Of a stretch of 64,000 nt of DNA, positions 9,246 to 17,114 are shown in pieces. How positions within the stretch are numbered: position 1 is the first letter of the stretch; each line of letters starts with the position of its first letter. The position numbers were made by a program, and so were the translations under genes. This DNA comes from Sulfurovum sp. UBA4779. GTDB lineage: Bacteria; Campylobacterota; Campylobacteria; Campylobacterales; Sulfurovaceae. The DNA lies in NCBI GenBank assembly GCA_002403155.1, contig DHHF01000014.1, forward strand, positions 1 through 64,000. The letters run 5' to 3'. The notes below the pieces were generated by a model, which was not told the DNA's origin, made no database searches, and saw only the letters and a list, made by a program, of their open reading frames with translations.

Positions 9246-11054
9246 ATGTGCGGAATTGTCGGATACCTAGGGAAAAAAGAAAAAAAAGAGATCCTGCTTG
9301 AGGGATTGCAAGAGCTTGAATACAGAGGCTATGATTCAGCAGGGATTGCCATCATAGAGGGCAACAAACTCAACAGCTTCAAAGCGGTCGGGAAACTTGA
9401 AAATCTTCGGGAAAAAACCAAAAATTTTCAAACAAGCGGTTTTGGCATTTCTATCGGGCATACACGCTGGGCAACGCATGGAAAACCTACCGAACTCAAT
9501 GCCCATCCGCATCTTGGAGCATACAGTTACGTCGTACACAACGGTATCATTGAAAACTACCAAACACTCAAAAAAGAGCTGCAAGCCGAGGGGATACATT
9601 TTGTAAGTCAAACCGACACGGAAACCATCGTCCATCTATTTGAAAAATCTTATAAACGGCTCAATGACCCTTTTGCCGCTTTTAAGCAGACAATCCAAAG
9701 GCTTGAAGGGGCGTATGCCGTCCTTCTGATCTCAGAATCAGCTCCCGATACGATCTTCTTTGCCAAAAACGGCTCTCCGATGCTGATAGGGTTTGATGAA
9801 AGCGAAATCTATTTTGCCTCATCAGATACGCCCGTCATAGGCAAAGCCAAAGAGGTGTATTACCTGGAAGACGGGGAATACGGCTATGCAAACCCAAACA
9901 CAGTCAAACTCTACGATAAAGACGGCGAAAAAAGCTTCATAGCCAAAACGCTTGCTTCAGACAAAATGCTCGCCCAAAAAGAAGGCTATCGTTTCTTTAT
10001 GGAAAAAGAGATCTACGAGCAAAGCCGTGTCATGGGTGAGACGATGATGGGCCGCGTGCTTGATGATATGATCGATTTTGAAGAGCTGGATACGGCTTTT
10101 TTTGACGGCATCCATGCGGTCAAGATTTGCGCATGCGGCACCAGCTACCACTCTGCCCTTGCAGCATCCTATCTTTTTGAACGCATCTCAAAAATACGCT
10201 GCCAGGTAGAGATCGCTTCAGAGTTCAGATACAAAGAACCGCTGCTGACCAAGGATACGCTTTTTGTCACCATTTCGCAAAGCGGGGAGACTGCCGATAC
10301 GCTTGAGGCACTGAAAATGGCAAAGAGAGCAGGACTAAAAAGCCTTAGTATCTGCAACGTCGACAACTCCTCTATCGTCAGAGAGAGCGATGCGGCGATC
10401 CTTACAAGGGCCGGCATCGAAAAGGGGGTGGCCAGCACCAAAGCTTTTGCTACACAAACGATGGTACTTTGGATGCTTGCGCTGTATATGGGCCAAAAAA
10501 AACAAACCATTTCACAAGAAATTCTGAATGCAGAGATAGCCGCCATGCTTCAAACCCCCAAAGCCCTTATCGTAACCGATGCACTGCATGAAAAACTGCA
10601 CAGGCTCTCCAAACGCTATCTGCACGGGCACGGTTTCTTTTTTATCGGAAGAGATATCTTCTATCCTCTAGCACTCGAAGGCGCACTCAAACTCAAAGAG
10701 ATCAGCTATCTTCATGCGGAAGGATATCCGGCAGGCGAGATGAAGCACGGCCCCATCGCTTTGGCTGACAGCGAACTCTTTACCGTTGCATTGATGCCAA
10801 AAACCATGCATTATGATAAGATCAAATCCAACGTCGAAGAGCTTGGCGCCCGCGATGCCACTATCCTGGCTATCTCTCCCGAGCCTTTTTCACTGGCAGA
10901 TGATTTTGTGCAAACTGCATACGATACACACCCGATGCTGGAATTTTTTGAAATGATGGTGGTTACCCAACTGCTTGCGCTGGAAATTTCGGTAAGATTA
11001 GGAAACGATGTGGATATGCCAAGAAACCTCGCCAAATCGGTAACCGTAGAGTAA
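9246..11054 (+). CDS. glmS: Glutamine-fructose-6-phosphate aminotransferase (isomerizing)
   Basis: GlmS makes glucosamine-6-phosphate, the entry to peptidoglycan and lipopolysaccharide amino sugars. The 602 residues begin MCGIVGYLG, with Cys2 as the N-terminal glutaminase nucleophile after Met removal. This is followed by GHTRWATHGKP and two SIS sugar-isomerase domains (for example ACGTSYHSA near residue 298 and ISQSGETADTLEAL). It ends DMPRNLAKSVTVE, the canonical C-terminus that shields the active site. It is coupled to glnD with a 12-base gap. I saw no glmS-ribozyme-like structure: the leader is far too short for one, as expected outside Firmicutes. Confidence 0.97.
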   Translation: MCGIVGYLGKKEKKEILLEGLQELEYRGYDSAGIAIIEGNKLNSFKAVGKLENLREKTKNFQTSGFGISIGHTRWATHGKPTELNAHPHLGAYSYVVHNGIIENYQTLKKELQAEGIHFVSQTDTETIVHLFEKSYKRLNDPFAAFKQTIQRLEGAYAVLLISESAPDTIFFAKNGSPMLIGFDESEIYFASSDTPVIGKAKEVYYLEDGEYGYANPNTVKLYDKDGEKSFIAKTLASDKMLAQKEGYRFFMEKEIYEQSRVMGETMMGRVLDDMIDFEELDTAFFDGIHAVKICACGTSYHSALAASYLFERISKIRCQVEIASEFRYKEPLLTKDTLFVTISQSGETADTLEALKMAKRAGLKSLSICNVDNSSIVRESDAAILTRAGIEKGVASTKAFATQTMVLWMLALYMGQKKQTISQEILNAEIAAMLQTPKALIVTDALHEKLHRLSKRYLHGHGFFFIGRDIFYPLALEGALKLKEISYLHAEGYPAGEMKHGPIALADSELFTVALMPKTMHYDKIKSNVEELGARDATILAISPEPFSLADDFVQTAYDTHPMLEFFEMMVVTQLLALEISVRLGNDVDMPRNLAKSVTVE

Positions 11055-11070
11055 CAAACATGCTTTATGT

Positions 11071-11162
11071 TGATTGAGTCAGAATATCCTGATCAAGTTC
11101 AAGATCTCTATTTATGGGATTCTGAAATTGTTATATTGAATTTGTTTCAGTATCAGAATGAC
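11071..11162. repeat. Degenerate palindromic intergenic repeat
   Basis: The glmS-OMP gap holds two dyad-rich blocks. In one, ATTCTGA (11119-11125) pairs with TCAGAAT (11153-11159), and CTGAAA (11122-11127) also pairs with TTTCAG (11145-11150). The other, around 11075-11110, contains CCTGATCAAGTTCAAGATC. Both resemble the widespread short bacterial repeat of the type GTCATTCTGAACTTGTTTCAGAATC. The 57-codon open frame at 11067-11240 encodes the tell-tale string VILNLFQYQNDE that such repeats give when translated, so I treat it as repeat rather than gene. Confidence 0.5.
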
Positions 11163-11246
11163 GAAACTGTCAATCTCTTAAATTATTCAGAGGGTTCTAT
11201 TCGTTTGGTTGCGGATGGATATCGAGAAATTTTTAAGTAAGCGATA

Positions 11247-11276
11247 CCAACCGACAGCAATCACGCTTTCGGTTGG
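11247..11276. other. Hairpin between glmS and the OMP gene
   Basis: CCAACCGA (11247-11254) and TCGGTTGG (11269-11276) form a perfect 8-bp stem with a 14-base loop between the convergent ends of glmS and the first OMP gene. Neither side is followed by a clear T-run, so it may be a bidirectional or Rho-assisted terminator or an mRNA 3'-end stabiliser. Confidence 0.5.
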
Positions 11277-11288
11277 CACCAAATGGGA

Positions 11289-11912
11289 TTAGAAAGTATA
11301 AGTCACACCTACGTTGATAGAGTCAACTGCTACGTCTACACCCTCTAGCTCTCCGTCAAATCCTGTATCATCATAGAGTCTTGTATAATCTGCAAATACA
11401 CCGATGTTTTCAGTCACGTCATAGCTTGCACCCAGACCCCATTGGAAACCTGATTCAGAAACATCTACGTCATATTTACCAGCCTCAAAAGCTACTTGAC
11501 CATAACCAAGCAATGCATAGACATCAATTGCTTCTGTTACAGGATACATTCCTTTAAGGTAAATAGCGATATTGGTCATATCATCACCTTCAAGACCATC
11601 GAACTCTGCATAACCAGAATCAACTTCAGGATCATCCACATTCATCGTATATCTTGCTTCCAAACCAAGATATTGATTGTATTTATATCCTGCTAGCAAT
11701 AATGCTGAATTTGCAGAAATATCTCCGTATCCATCAACATCTGCATTCATATAAGAATACCCCAAACCTACATAGAATGCACCAGGGAACGGAGCTGCCT
11801 CTACTACTTCAGGTACCGTTACTTCCGGTTCTACCGGAGCAATATCTCCGCCTGCGAATGCAAATACGTTCATTGCCAATGCTGCTACGATTGAAGCTGT
11901 GATCTTTTTCAT
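11289..11912 (-). CDS. Outer-membrane beta-barrel protein, paralogue 1
   Basis: A Sec signal peptide (MKKITASIVAALAMNVFAFA) is followed by a short acidic, proline-rich spacer (PVEPEVTVPEVVEAAP). Then comes an eight-stranded-looking barrel of alternating aromatic residues with strands such as AFYVGLGYSY, YLGLEARYTM and FQWGLGASYDV, ending in SINVGVTYTF. The terminal Phe is the classic beta-barrel assembly signal. The size (207 residues) and pattern fit the OmpA-like/OMP_b-brl transmembrane-domain family without a peptidoglycan-binding tail. It is a tandem duplicate of the gene at 12085-12726 and has its own promoter and an AAGGAA ribosome site. The function may be structural or a small-solute pore. 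Confidence 0.85.
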   Translation of the reverse strand: MKKITASIVAALAMNVFAFAGGDIAPVEPEVTVPEVVEAAPFPGAFYVGLGYSYMNADVDGYGDISANSALLLAGYKYNQYLGLEARYTMNVDDPEVDSGYAEFDGLEGDDMTNIAIYLKGMYPVTEAIDVYALLGYGQVAFEAGKYDVDVSESGFQWGLGASYDVTENIGVFADYTRLYDDTGFDGELEGVDVAVDSINVGVTYTF

Positions 11913-11942
11913 TGTTTTTTCCTTGTTTTGATTTACGAAGGA

Positions 11943-11971
11943 ATTATATCTTTTAATATAAAGAAAGTCAA
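11943..11971 (-). promoter_or_regulatory. Sigma70-type promoter of OMP paralogue 1
   Basis: On the minus strand TTGACT (11966-11971), a 17-base spacer and TATAAT (11943-11948) form a near-consensus promoter 31 bases upstream of the start codon. The arrangement nearly repeats that of the paralogous gene. Confidence 0.85.
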
Positions 11972-12040
11972 TGAAGATTATAAGAATTTAAAGCAGAAAT
12001 TATTTTATAATTTTTATAAAAAAGAAGAAAAAGCAACGAT

Positions 12041-12074
12041 CATATCAACAGATGCGGCCGCATCTGTTGATATG
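12041..12074 (-). terminator. Perfect 34-bp palindrome, probable terminator of OMP paralogue 2
   Basis: The sequence from 12041 to 12074 is a perfect palindrome with 17-base arms (CATATCAACAGATGCGG and its complement) meeting at GCGGCCGC. It begins 11 bases beyond the stop codon of OMP paralogue 2. On the minus strand it is followed by the T-rich run GCTTTTTCTTCTTTTTT, so it fits an intrinsic terminator that insulates paralogue 1 from read-through. A cruciform or protein-binding role cannot be excluded. Confidence 0.7.
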
Positions 12075-12084
12075 GATCTATTAC

Positions 12085-12726
12085 TTAAAATGTATAAGTC
12101 ATACCTACGTTGATAGAGTCAACTGTTACGTCTGTCTCAGGGTCAAGATAACCATCGAATCCTGTATCATCATACAGTCTTGTATAGTCTACAAATACAC
12201 CGATGTTTTCAGTCACTGCATAGCTTGCACCCAGACCCCATTGGAAACCTGACTCAGAAAGATCACCAAACAAATCAGTATCGATCGTTACTTGACCGTA
12301 TCCAAGCAATGCATACACATCAAATGCTTCTGTTACCGGATACATCCCTTTTGCATAGATACCGACATTGGTCATATCACCGTCCAAATCTACTGAAGGA
12401 TAGCTTCCATAATCAAATTCAGGATCTCCAACGTTCATCGTATATCTAGCTTCTAGGCCAAGGTATTGGTTATATTTATACCCAGCCAAAAGCAAAAGCG
12501 AGTTTGCAGTAATGTCTCCTTCCGAAATATCATATCTTTGATATTCAAATGGATCAGACTCTGCTTTCATATAAGAATAGCCCAAACCTACATAGAATGC
12601 ACCCGGAGCTGCTTCTACTACTTCAGGTACCGTTACTTCCGGTTCTACCGGAGCGATATCTCCGCCTGCGAATGCAAACGCATTCATCGCCAATGCTGCT
12701 ACGATTGAAGCTGTAATCTTTTTCAT
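12085..12726 (-). CDS. Outer-membrane beta-barrel protein, paralogue 2
   Basis: This 213-residue protein has nearly the same signal peptide and acidic proline-rich spacer as paralogue 1. Its barrel strands are nearly the same (AFYVGLGYSYMK, YLGLEARYTM, FQWGLGASYAV), and it also ends SINVGMTYTF with the terminal Phe of BAM substrates. The differences concentrate in segments expected to be surface loops, for example ESDPFEYQRYDISEGD, which replaces NADVDGYGDIS. This is what is expected if loops diverge under outside selection while strands are conserved. Its upstream promoter has consensus -35 and -10 boxes, so strong expression is likely. Exact function unknown. Confidence 0.85.
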   Translation of the reverse strand: MKKITASIVAALAMNAFAFAGGDIAPVEPEVTVPEVVEAAPGAFYVGLGYSYMKAESDPFEYQRYDISEGDITANSLLLLAGYKYNQYLGLEARYTMNVGDPEFDYGSYPSVDLDGDMTNVGIYAKGMYPVTEAFDVYALLGYGQVTIDTDLFGDLSESGFQWGLGASYAVTENIGVFVDYTRLYDDTGFDGYLDPETDVTVDSINVGMTYTF

Positions 12727-12758
12727 TGTTTTTTCCTTGTTTTTTGATTTATAATTAA

Positions 12759-12788
12759 ATTATAGCGCTCTTTTTGCTTAAAAGTCAA
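12759..12788 (-). promoter_or_regulatory. Sigma70-type promoter of OMP paralogue 2
   Basis: TTGACT (12783-12788), an 18-base spacer and TATAAT (12759-12764) on the minus strand lie 33 bases before the start codon. The leader ends in CAAGGAAAAAACA before the ATG, the same as for paralogue 1. Confidence 0.87.
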
Positions 12789-12839
12789 TAGAAAATTAAT
12801 AAAAAGTTAATGTATTAATTTCTCACTGCCTTTTTGGGC

Positions 12840-13097
12840 TTATTCTTCTGTTTTCATCTCCATAAACTCTGCCAAAAGCTCATCGATCTCTTCCTCTTCA
12901 AGCTCATTGCGCTTAAGCTCCTCTACAATGGCAAAACACTCCGTCCTCATCTCTCGGAGCTCTTCGAGGTCTTCTTTTTGTTCTTTGGTTGCATTTTTGG
13001 TTTTGTCTATCTCTTCAAACAATTCGTCTATCGCTGCTTCCAAGTCAGGGATAATCTCCAACTCTAAAATATTTTGAAGTTTTTGGGCATTGGTCAT
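12840..13097 (-). CDS. Small acidic coiled-coil protein of unknown function
   Basis: This is an 85-residue, highly charged protein without signal peptide or cysteine pair. Nearly the whole length is predicted helix with heptad-like leucines and runs of Glu (for example EELKRNELEEEEIDELLAEFMEM). I do not recognise a named family. It lies downstream of mrp in the same orientation, separated by a hairpin-containing gap of about 135 bases, so cotranscription is possible but not assured. The start is supported by AAGGACACAGA upstream of the ATG. It may be a cytoplasmic dimeric scaffold or adaptor; that is a guess from composition only. Confidence 0.7.
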   Translation of the reverse strand: MTNAQKLQNILELEIIPDLEAAIDELFEEIDKTKNATKEQKEDLEELREMRTECFAIVEELKRNELEEEEIDELLAEFMEMKTEE

Positions 13098-13189
13098 TCT
13101 GTGTCCTTGTTTTTTTGCATTATAACAAAAATAAAGATAAAAAATTTAAAAAGAAACATCGATCGATAATGAAGAAACCCTCTGCGGCA

Positions 13190-13209
13190 CTCGGAGATAA
13201 AACTCCGAG
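13190..13209. other. GC-rich hairpin downstream of mrp
   Basis: CTCGGAG (13190-13196) and CTCCGAG (13203-13209) form a perfect 7-bp stem with a 6-base loop, 24 bases past the mrp stop codon. No T-run follows on the minus strand, so it is at best an attenuating or Rho-dependent terminator. Confidence 0.45.
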
Positions 13210-13233
13210 CGTAAGAGATAAGAGAAGATATGC

Positions 13234-14352
13234 TTATCTAGAGGTGCTGCATGCACTTACGCCTGCAGGGGTCGTAGGCTGGATGGCTTCATTGCTTACC
13301 CCGCCTTGCGCATTGACTTTATCGATAAAAGCAAGCAGTTTACTTGCAGCCTCCTGATAGCGCTTGGCCGTTTCGCTGTCCGGTTTATGGTAAACGACAG
13401 GCATACCCGTATCTCCGCCGATCCGCACCGCAGGCTCAATAGGAATACGCGCGATAAGCTCCGTATCATACTCTTTTGCGACAGGCTCTGCCGTTCCCAT
13501 CCCAAAGATGTCTGATTCTGTATGGCATGAAGGACAGATAAAACCGCTCATATTTTCAATGATACCCGCTGTGGGGATATGAAGTTTTTGGAACATATCA
13601 AGCGATCTTCTGCTGTCATCCAAGCTTACTTCTTGCGGAGTAGTCACTGTCACGCCTGCGGTGACCGGTACCGATTGGGCCAATGTCAACTGTGCATCTC
13701 CCGTACCCGGAGGCATATCGATCACCAATACATCAAGCTCCGACCAAAGAATGTCTCTTAAAAACTGCTCGATGGCTTTCATGATCATCGCACCTCTCCA
13801 TATCAACGACTGTCCCGGCTCCATCAGTGACCCCATGGACATAATCTCCACACCGTATGCTTTCAGCGGAAGCACTTTGTTGCCTTCGATTTGGGGCCTT
13901 TGGTCTGCTACACCCATCATACGAGGGATATTGGGCCCATAGATATCCGCATCCAAAAGCCCTACTTTTTTGCCTTGCATCGCCATAGCGATAGCAAGGT
14001 TGACCGAAGTAGTCGATTTGCCGACCCCTCCCTTGCCCGAACTGACCATGACAAAGTTTTTCACTTGGGGAGCAATATTTTTACCGCTCATTGAGTTGCT
14101 CATTTGTCTGGGCGCCTCGGGGGCTTTGATGTTTACAGCAATATTTGAAAACCCTGCTTTCTTAAGCTCGGTTGTCGATTCTTGAATGATCTGCTGCTTT
14201 ACTTCATCTGCAGAAGAGGTGATTTCTACGGTCAAGCTGACGTTTGTGCCGTCAATGTTGATATCTTTTACAAATCCGAAAGCAACGATATCTTTCGTAA
14301 ATCCCGGATAGGTTACGTTTTTAAGTGCTTCCAATACTGTTTCGTTTGTCAT
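13234..14352 (-). CDS. mrp: Mrp/ApbC-type iron-sulfur cluster carrier ATPase
   Basis: This P-loop ATPase of the Mrp/Nbp35 family binds and transfers Fe-S clusters to apoproteins. The 372 residues have an N-terminal MIP18/DUF59-like domain (about 1-80), then a deviant Walker A SSGKGGVGKST (about 104-114), LLDADIYGPNIPRMMG, VLIDMPPGTGD, and the cluster-binding CxxC in ICPSCH. The C-terminal tail (QPTTPAGVSACSTSR) is not a family feature I recognise. It follows thiC, itself an Fe-S enzyme, with an 81-base gap. The neighbourhood mrp / ispDF / regulator is shared with Campylobacter jejuni. Confidence 0.93.
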   Translation of the reverse strand: MTNETVLEALKNVTYPGFTKDIVAFGFVKDINIDGTNVSLTVEITSSADEVKQQIIQESTTELKKAGFSNIAVNIKAPEAPRQMSNSMSGKNIAPQVKNFVMVSSGKGGVGKSTTSVNLAIAMAMQGKKVGLLDADIYGPNIPRMMGVADQRPQIEGNKVLPLKAYGVEIMSMGSLMEPGQSLIWRGAMIMKAIEQFLRDILWSELDVLVIDMPPGTGDAQLTLAQSVPVTAGVTVTTPQEVSLDDSRRSLDMFQKLHIPTAGIIENMSGFICPSCHTESDIFGMGTAEPVAKEYDTELIARIPIEPAVRIGGDTGMPVVYHKPDSETAKRYQEAASKLLAFIDKVNAQGGVSNEAIQPTTPAGVSACSTSR

Positions 14353-14433
14353 TTTAACTCCTGTTTTAATTTAATGTCCTATTTGTTGCAAAACACACAA
14401 GCCCGCTCTTTTGCAAGCACCGCTGTCAATTTT

Positions 14434-15804
14434 CTAATGAGCAATACCCATTTTTTCTTTATCGGCCATCGTTTCTCCATGCTCTCGGACAATATTTTGC
14501 GTAATTTTATAAGAACAAAACTTAGGCCCGCACATGGAGCAAAATTCGGCTTCCTTGAAAACATCCTGAGGCAAAGTTTCATCATGATATTCTCTGGCAC
14601 GGTCCGGATCCAGCGCCAATTCAAACTGCCTGTTCCAATCAAAACCGTAGCGGGCATCACTCATCTCATCATCCCTTTTTCTTGCATCAGGACGGCCTCT
14701 TGCAATATCTGCAGCGTGCGCGGCTATCTTGTAGGCAATGATCCCTTCGCGCACATCGGCTGCATTCGGAAGCCCCAGATGCTCTTTGGGTGTGACATAG
14801 CAAAGCATGCTTGCGCCGTGCCATCCTCCCACCGCTGCGCCTATGGCCGAACTGATGTGATCATAGCCTGCAGCAATATCCGTAACCAGCGGCCCCAAAA
14901 TATAAAAAGGTGCTTCATGGCAGTATTCGCGTTCGAGCTTCATGTTTCTTTCGATCTGATTAAGCGGGACATGCCCGGGCCCTTCTATCATGACCTGCAC
15001 ATCTTTTTCCCATGCCCGAAGCGTCAGCTCTCCCAGTACTTTCAGCTCACTAAGCTGCGCATCATCGCTCGCATCATACAAGCATCCCGGCCTGAGGCTG
15101 TCTCCAAGCGAAAGAGCCACATCGTATTTGCGGCAAATCTCTAAAATATCATCAAACGCTTCATAGAAAGGGTTTTCTTTATGATAGTGCATCATCCATG
15201 CCGCCATAAGCGAACCGCCGCGGCTTACGATCCCCATTTTTCTTTTGGCAACATGCGGCATAAATCTAAGCAAAAAGCCCGCATGGATCGTAAAATAGCT
15301 CACTCCCTGCTGTGCTTGTTTTTCAAGAACTTTGAGCATCGTATCGATATCAAGTTTTTCGATATGATCATTCACATCATGCAAAATCTGATACATCGGC
15401 ACGGTTCCGATCGGCACGCTGGAATGGGCTATCACAGCTTGCCGAATCTTGTCAAGATCCCCTCCGGTACTCAAATCCATGATCGTATCTGCCCCGTACT
15501 TGAGACAGACATCGACTTTCTCCAACTCTCCCTCAACATCGGACGCCAATGCCGAAGAGCCGATATTGGCATTGATTTTGCATGTGGCAACCATACCGAT
15601 GGCCATCGGTATTTGATGCTTATGATTGACATTTGCGGGGATAATACACCTTCCCCTTGCAATCTCGCTTCGAAGCAGCTGCGGATCTATTTTCTCCACT
15701 TTGGCAACATATTGCATTTCTTCCGTGACAATCCCCTGTTTGGCATAATACATTTGAGTTCTTACAGGATCATTTTCACGTTTTTTTAACCATTCTGCTC
15801 TCAT
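14434..15804 (-). CDS. thiC: Phosphomethylpyrimidine synthase
   Basis: ThiC converts aminoimidazole ribotide to the hydroxymethylpyrimidine phosphate of thiamine by radical-SAM chemistry. The C-terminal cluster motif C-x2-C-x4-C is present as Cys422, Cys425 and Cys430 (CSMCGPKFC). Conserved core segments include SALASDVEGELEKV, DLSTGGDLDKIR and IEGPGHVPLNQIERN. The 456-residue length fits the short form lacking the N-terminal extension of E. coli ThiC. It is the first gene of a minus-strand set with mrp. No TPP riboswitch signature could be found in the 188-base upstream gap, so thiamine control by riboswitch is not supported here. Confidence 0.96.
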   Translation of the reverse strand: MRAEWLKKRENDPVRTQMYYAKQGIVTEEMQYVAKVEKIDPQLLRSEIARGRCIIPANVNHKHQIPMAIGMVATCKINANIGSSALASDVEGELEKVDVCLKYGADTIMDLSTGGDLDKIRQAVIAHSSVPIGTVPMYQILHDVNDHIEKLDIDTMLKVLEKQAQQGVSYFTIHAGFLLRFMPHVAKRKMGIVSRGGSLMAAWMMHYHKENPFYEAFDDILEICRKYDVALSLGDSLRPGCLYDASDDAQLSELKVLGELTLRAWEKDVQVMIEGPGHVPLNQIERNMKLEREYCHEAPFYILGPLVTDIAAGYDHISSAIGAAVGGWHGASMLCYVTPKEHLGLPNAADVREGIIAYKIAAHAADIARGRPDARKRDDEMSDARYGFDWNRQFELALDPDRAREYHDETLPQDVFKEAEFCSMCGPKFCSYKITQNIVREHGETMADKEKMGIAH

Positions 15805-15846
15805 TGTTTAAATCCTAAATAGTGTGAATTAGCGGTTTACATACGA

Positions 15847-15855
15847 GTTATACCA
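15847..15855 (-). promoter_or_regulatory. Extended -10 promoter of thiC
   Basis: On the minus strand TGGTATAAC reads as an extended -10 (TG-N-TATAAC), 43 bases before the thiC start codon. It mirrors the ispDF -10 about 100 bases away: both read TTGGTATAAyTCG on their own strands. I could not find a convincing -35 box. Confidence 0.55.
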
Positions 15856-15947
15856 AGCCAATCTTAAATTTTATTGAAAAATAAAAATATCTGCGAAAAA
15901 ATAAGATAAAATATATCTTATTTATACAGATACAATCAAGCAATGGA

Positions 15948-15957
15948 TTGGTATAAT
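15948..15957 (+). promoter_or_regulatory. Extended -10 promoter of ispDF
   Basis: TTGGTATAAT, followed by TCG, is a near-perfect extended -10 placed 36 bases before the ispDF start codon, facing away from the thiC promoter. The two promoters share the 13-base core, making the intergenic region an imperfect inverted repeat. Confidence 0.65.
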
Positions 15958-15992
15958 TCGTTACTATTTGATACAGAAAAACAGGAATATGC

Positions 15993-17114
15993 GTGTCTGA
16001 TACCACATTAATATTATTGGGAGCCGGCAGCTCAACGAGATTTAAGGCAAACGCCAAAAAACAATGGCTGTATTGCGGTGATATGCCTTTGTGGCTTCAT
16101 GTTGCCCAAACATTTGTCTGTGCTGCAGCCTTTAAAGAAATTATCATTGTCTCTTCAAAAGAAGAAATTCGTTTTATGCAAAAATTTGCAAATTTTACTT
16201 ATGTGGAAGGCGGAAATTCCAGGCAAGCCTCTCTTGCCAATGCCATAGAGCATGTTCATTCAAAATATGTCCTTGTAAGCGATATCGCACGCTGCTGCAT
16301 CGATCAAGAGACTATCAAACGTATTTTGGATGCAAAAACAAAAGCTTCGTGTGTCGTGCCTGTGCTTGATATGGTAGATACGCTTTATCTTGACGGCATA
16401 CCTGCCGATAGAGAAAAAGCAAAAATTATCCAAACACCTCAGCTTAGTATTGCGGAAGTACTTAAACAAGCACTCAAAACTTCAAAAACATTTACAGATG
16501 AAAGTTCAGCCATTGCAGATCTGGGAGAGAGTGTTGCTTTTGTCGCAGGCTCAGCAACAGCACACAAACTCACCACGGTTGAAGATCTTAAAAAACTTTC
16601 CTGCCTCAAGCCGCCATCCTCTAAAACACTTACGGGATTTGGTATAGACATCCATTCTTTTGAAGAGGGGAAAAAAATGTTTTTATGCGGCGTGCCGATA
16701 GAGGCGGAGTACGGTTTTAAAGCGCATAGCGATGGGGATGTTGCCATTCATGCGCTTATCGATGCGCTGCTTGGGGCTGCAGGCATGGGTGATATCGGAG
16801 AGCTTTATCCTGATTGGGATGAAACCTACAAAGGGATTGATTCTAAAATACTTTTAAAAGACACCGTAAGAAGGCTGACCTCTTTTGGCTATGTGTTGGG
16901 CAATGTGGATTTGACGATTATGGCAGAAACTCCGAAAATTACGCCCTATAAACCACATATGCAGCAATCCCTGGCATCCCTTCTTGGAATTAATCAGCAT
17001 CTTGTCAATATCAAGGCAACAACAGCCGAAAAACTCGGTTTTGTAGGACGGAAAGAAGGCGTTGCCGTTTATGCTGTGGCAAATTTAACTTATTTTAACT
17101 GGAAAGCACTATGA
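15993..17114 (+). CDS. ispDF: Bifunctional MEP cytidylyltransferase / MECDP synthase
   Basis: This fusion performs two non-consecutive steps of the MEP isoprenoid pathway, a fusion known in Campylobacterota and some alphaproteobacteria. The IspD half carries LGAGSSTRF and KKQW near the N-terminus. The IspF half begins about residue 213 with GFGIDIHSFEEG and the metal-binding AHSDGDVAIHALIDALLGAAGMGDIGE. The 373-residue total is normal for the fusion. The start is GTG: the nearby ATG at 15989 runs into a stop after three codons, and a GGAA ribosome site fits the GTG. Its stop overlaps the start of the next gene (ATGA), so it leads a four-gene operon. Confidence 0.95.
   Translation: MSDTTLILLGAGSSTRFKANAKKQWLYCGDMPLWLHVAQTFVCAAAFKEIIIVSSKEEIRFMQKFANFTYVEGGNSRQASLANAIEHVHSKYVLVSDIARCCIDQETIKRILDAKTKASCVVPVLDMVDTLYLDGIPADREKAKIIQTPQLSIAEVLKQALKTSKTFTDESSAIADLGESVAFVAGSATAHKLTTVEDLKKLSCLKPPSSKTLTGFGIDIHSFEEGKKMFLCGVPIEAEYGFKAHSDGDVAIHALIDALLGAAGMGDIGELYPDWDETYKGIDSKILLKDTVRRLTSFGYVLGNVDLTIMAETPKITPYKPHMQQSLASLLGINQHLVNIKATTAEKLGFVGRKEGVAVYAVANLTYFNWKAL

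Noticed and set aside
11067..11240. 57-codon frame after glmS (starts MLIESEYPDQ)
   Set aside because: No good ribosome site, and the translation matches what palindromic intergenic repeats give; treated as repeat.
13115..13357. 80-codon plus-strand frame across the mrp 3' end
   Set aside because: Half of it is antisense to mrp, and it spans the hairpin; the Lys-rich start is simply AT-rich DNA.
14182..15144. 320-codon open frame on the plus strand opposite thiC and the end of mrp
   Set aside because: It lies entirely antisense to two well-supported genes, has an odd Cys/His/Arg-rich composition and no ribosome site; it is a shadow of codon bias.
15805..15992. TPP riboswitch upstream of thiC
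   Set aside because: The expected CTGAGA and ACCTGA boxes are not present on the minus strand, and the leader from the likely -10 is only about 36 bases.
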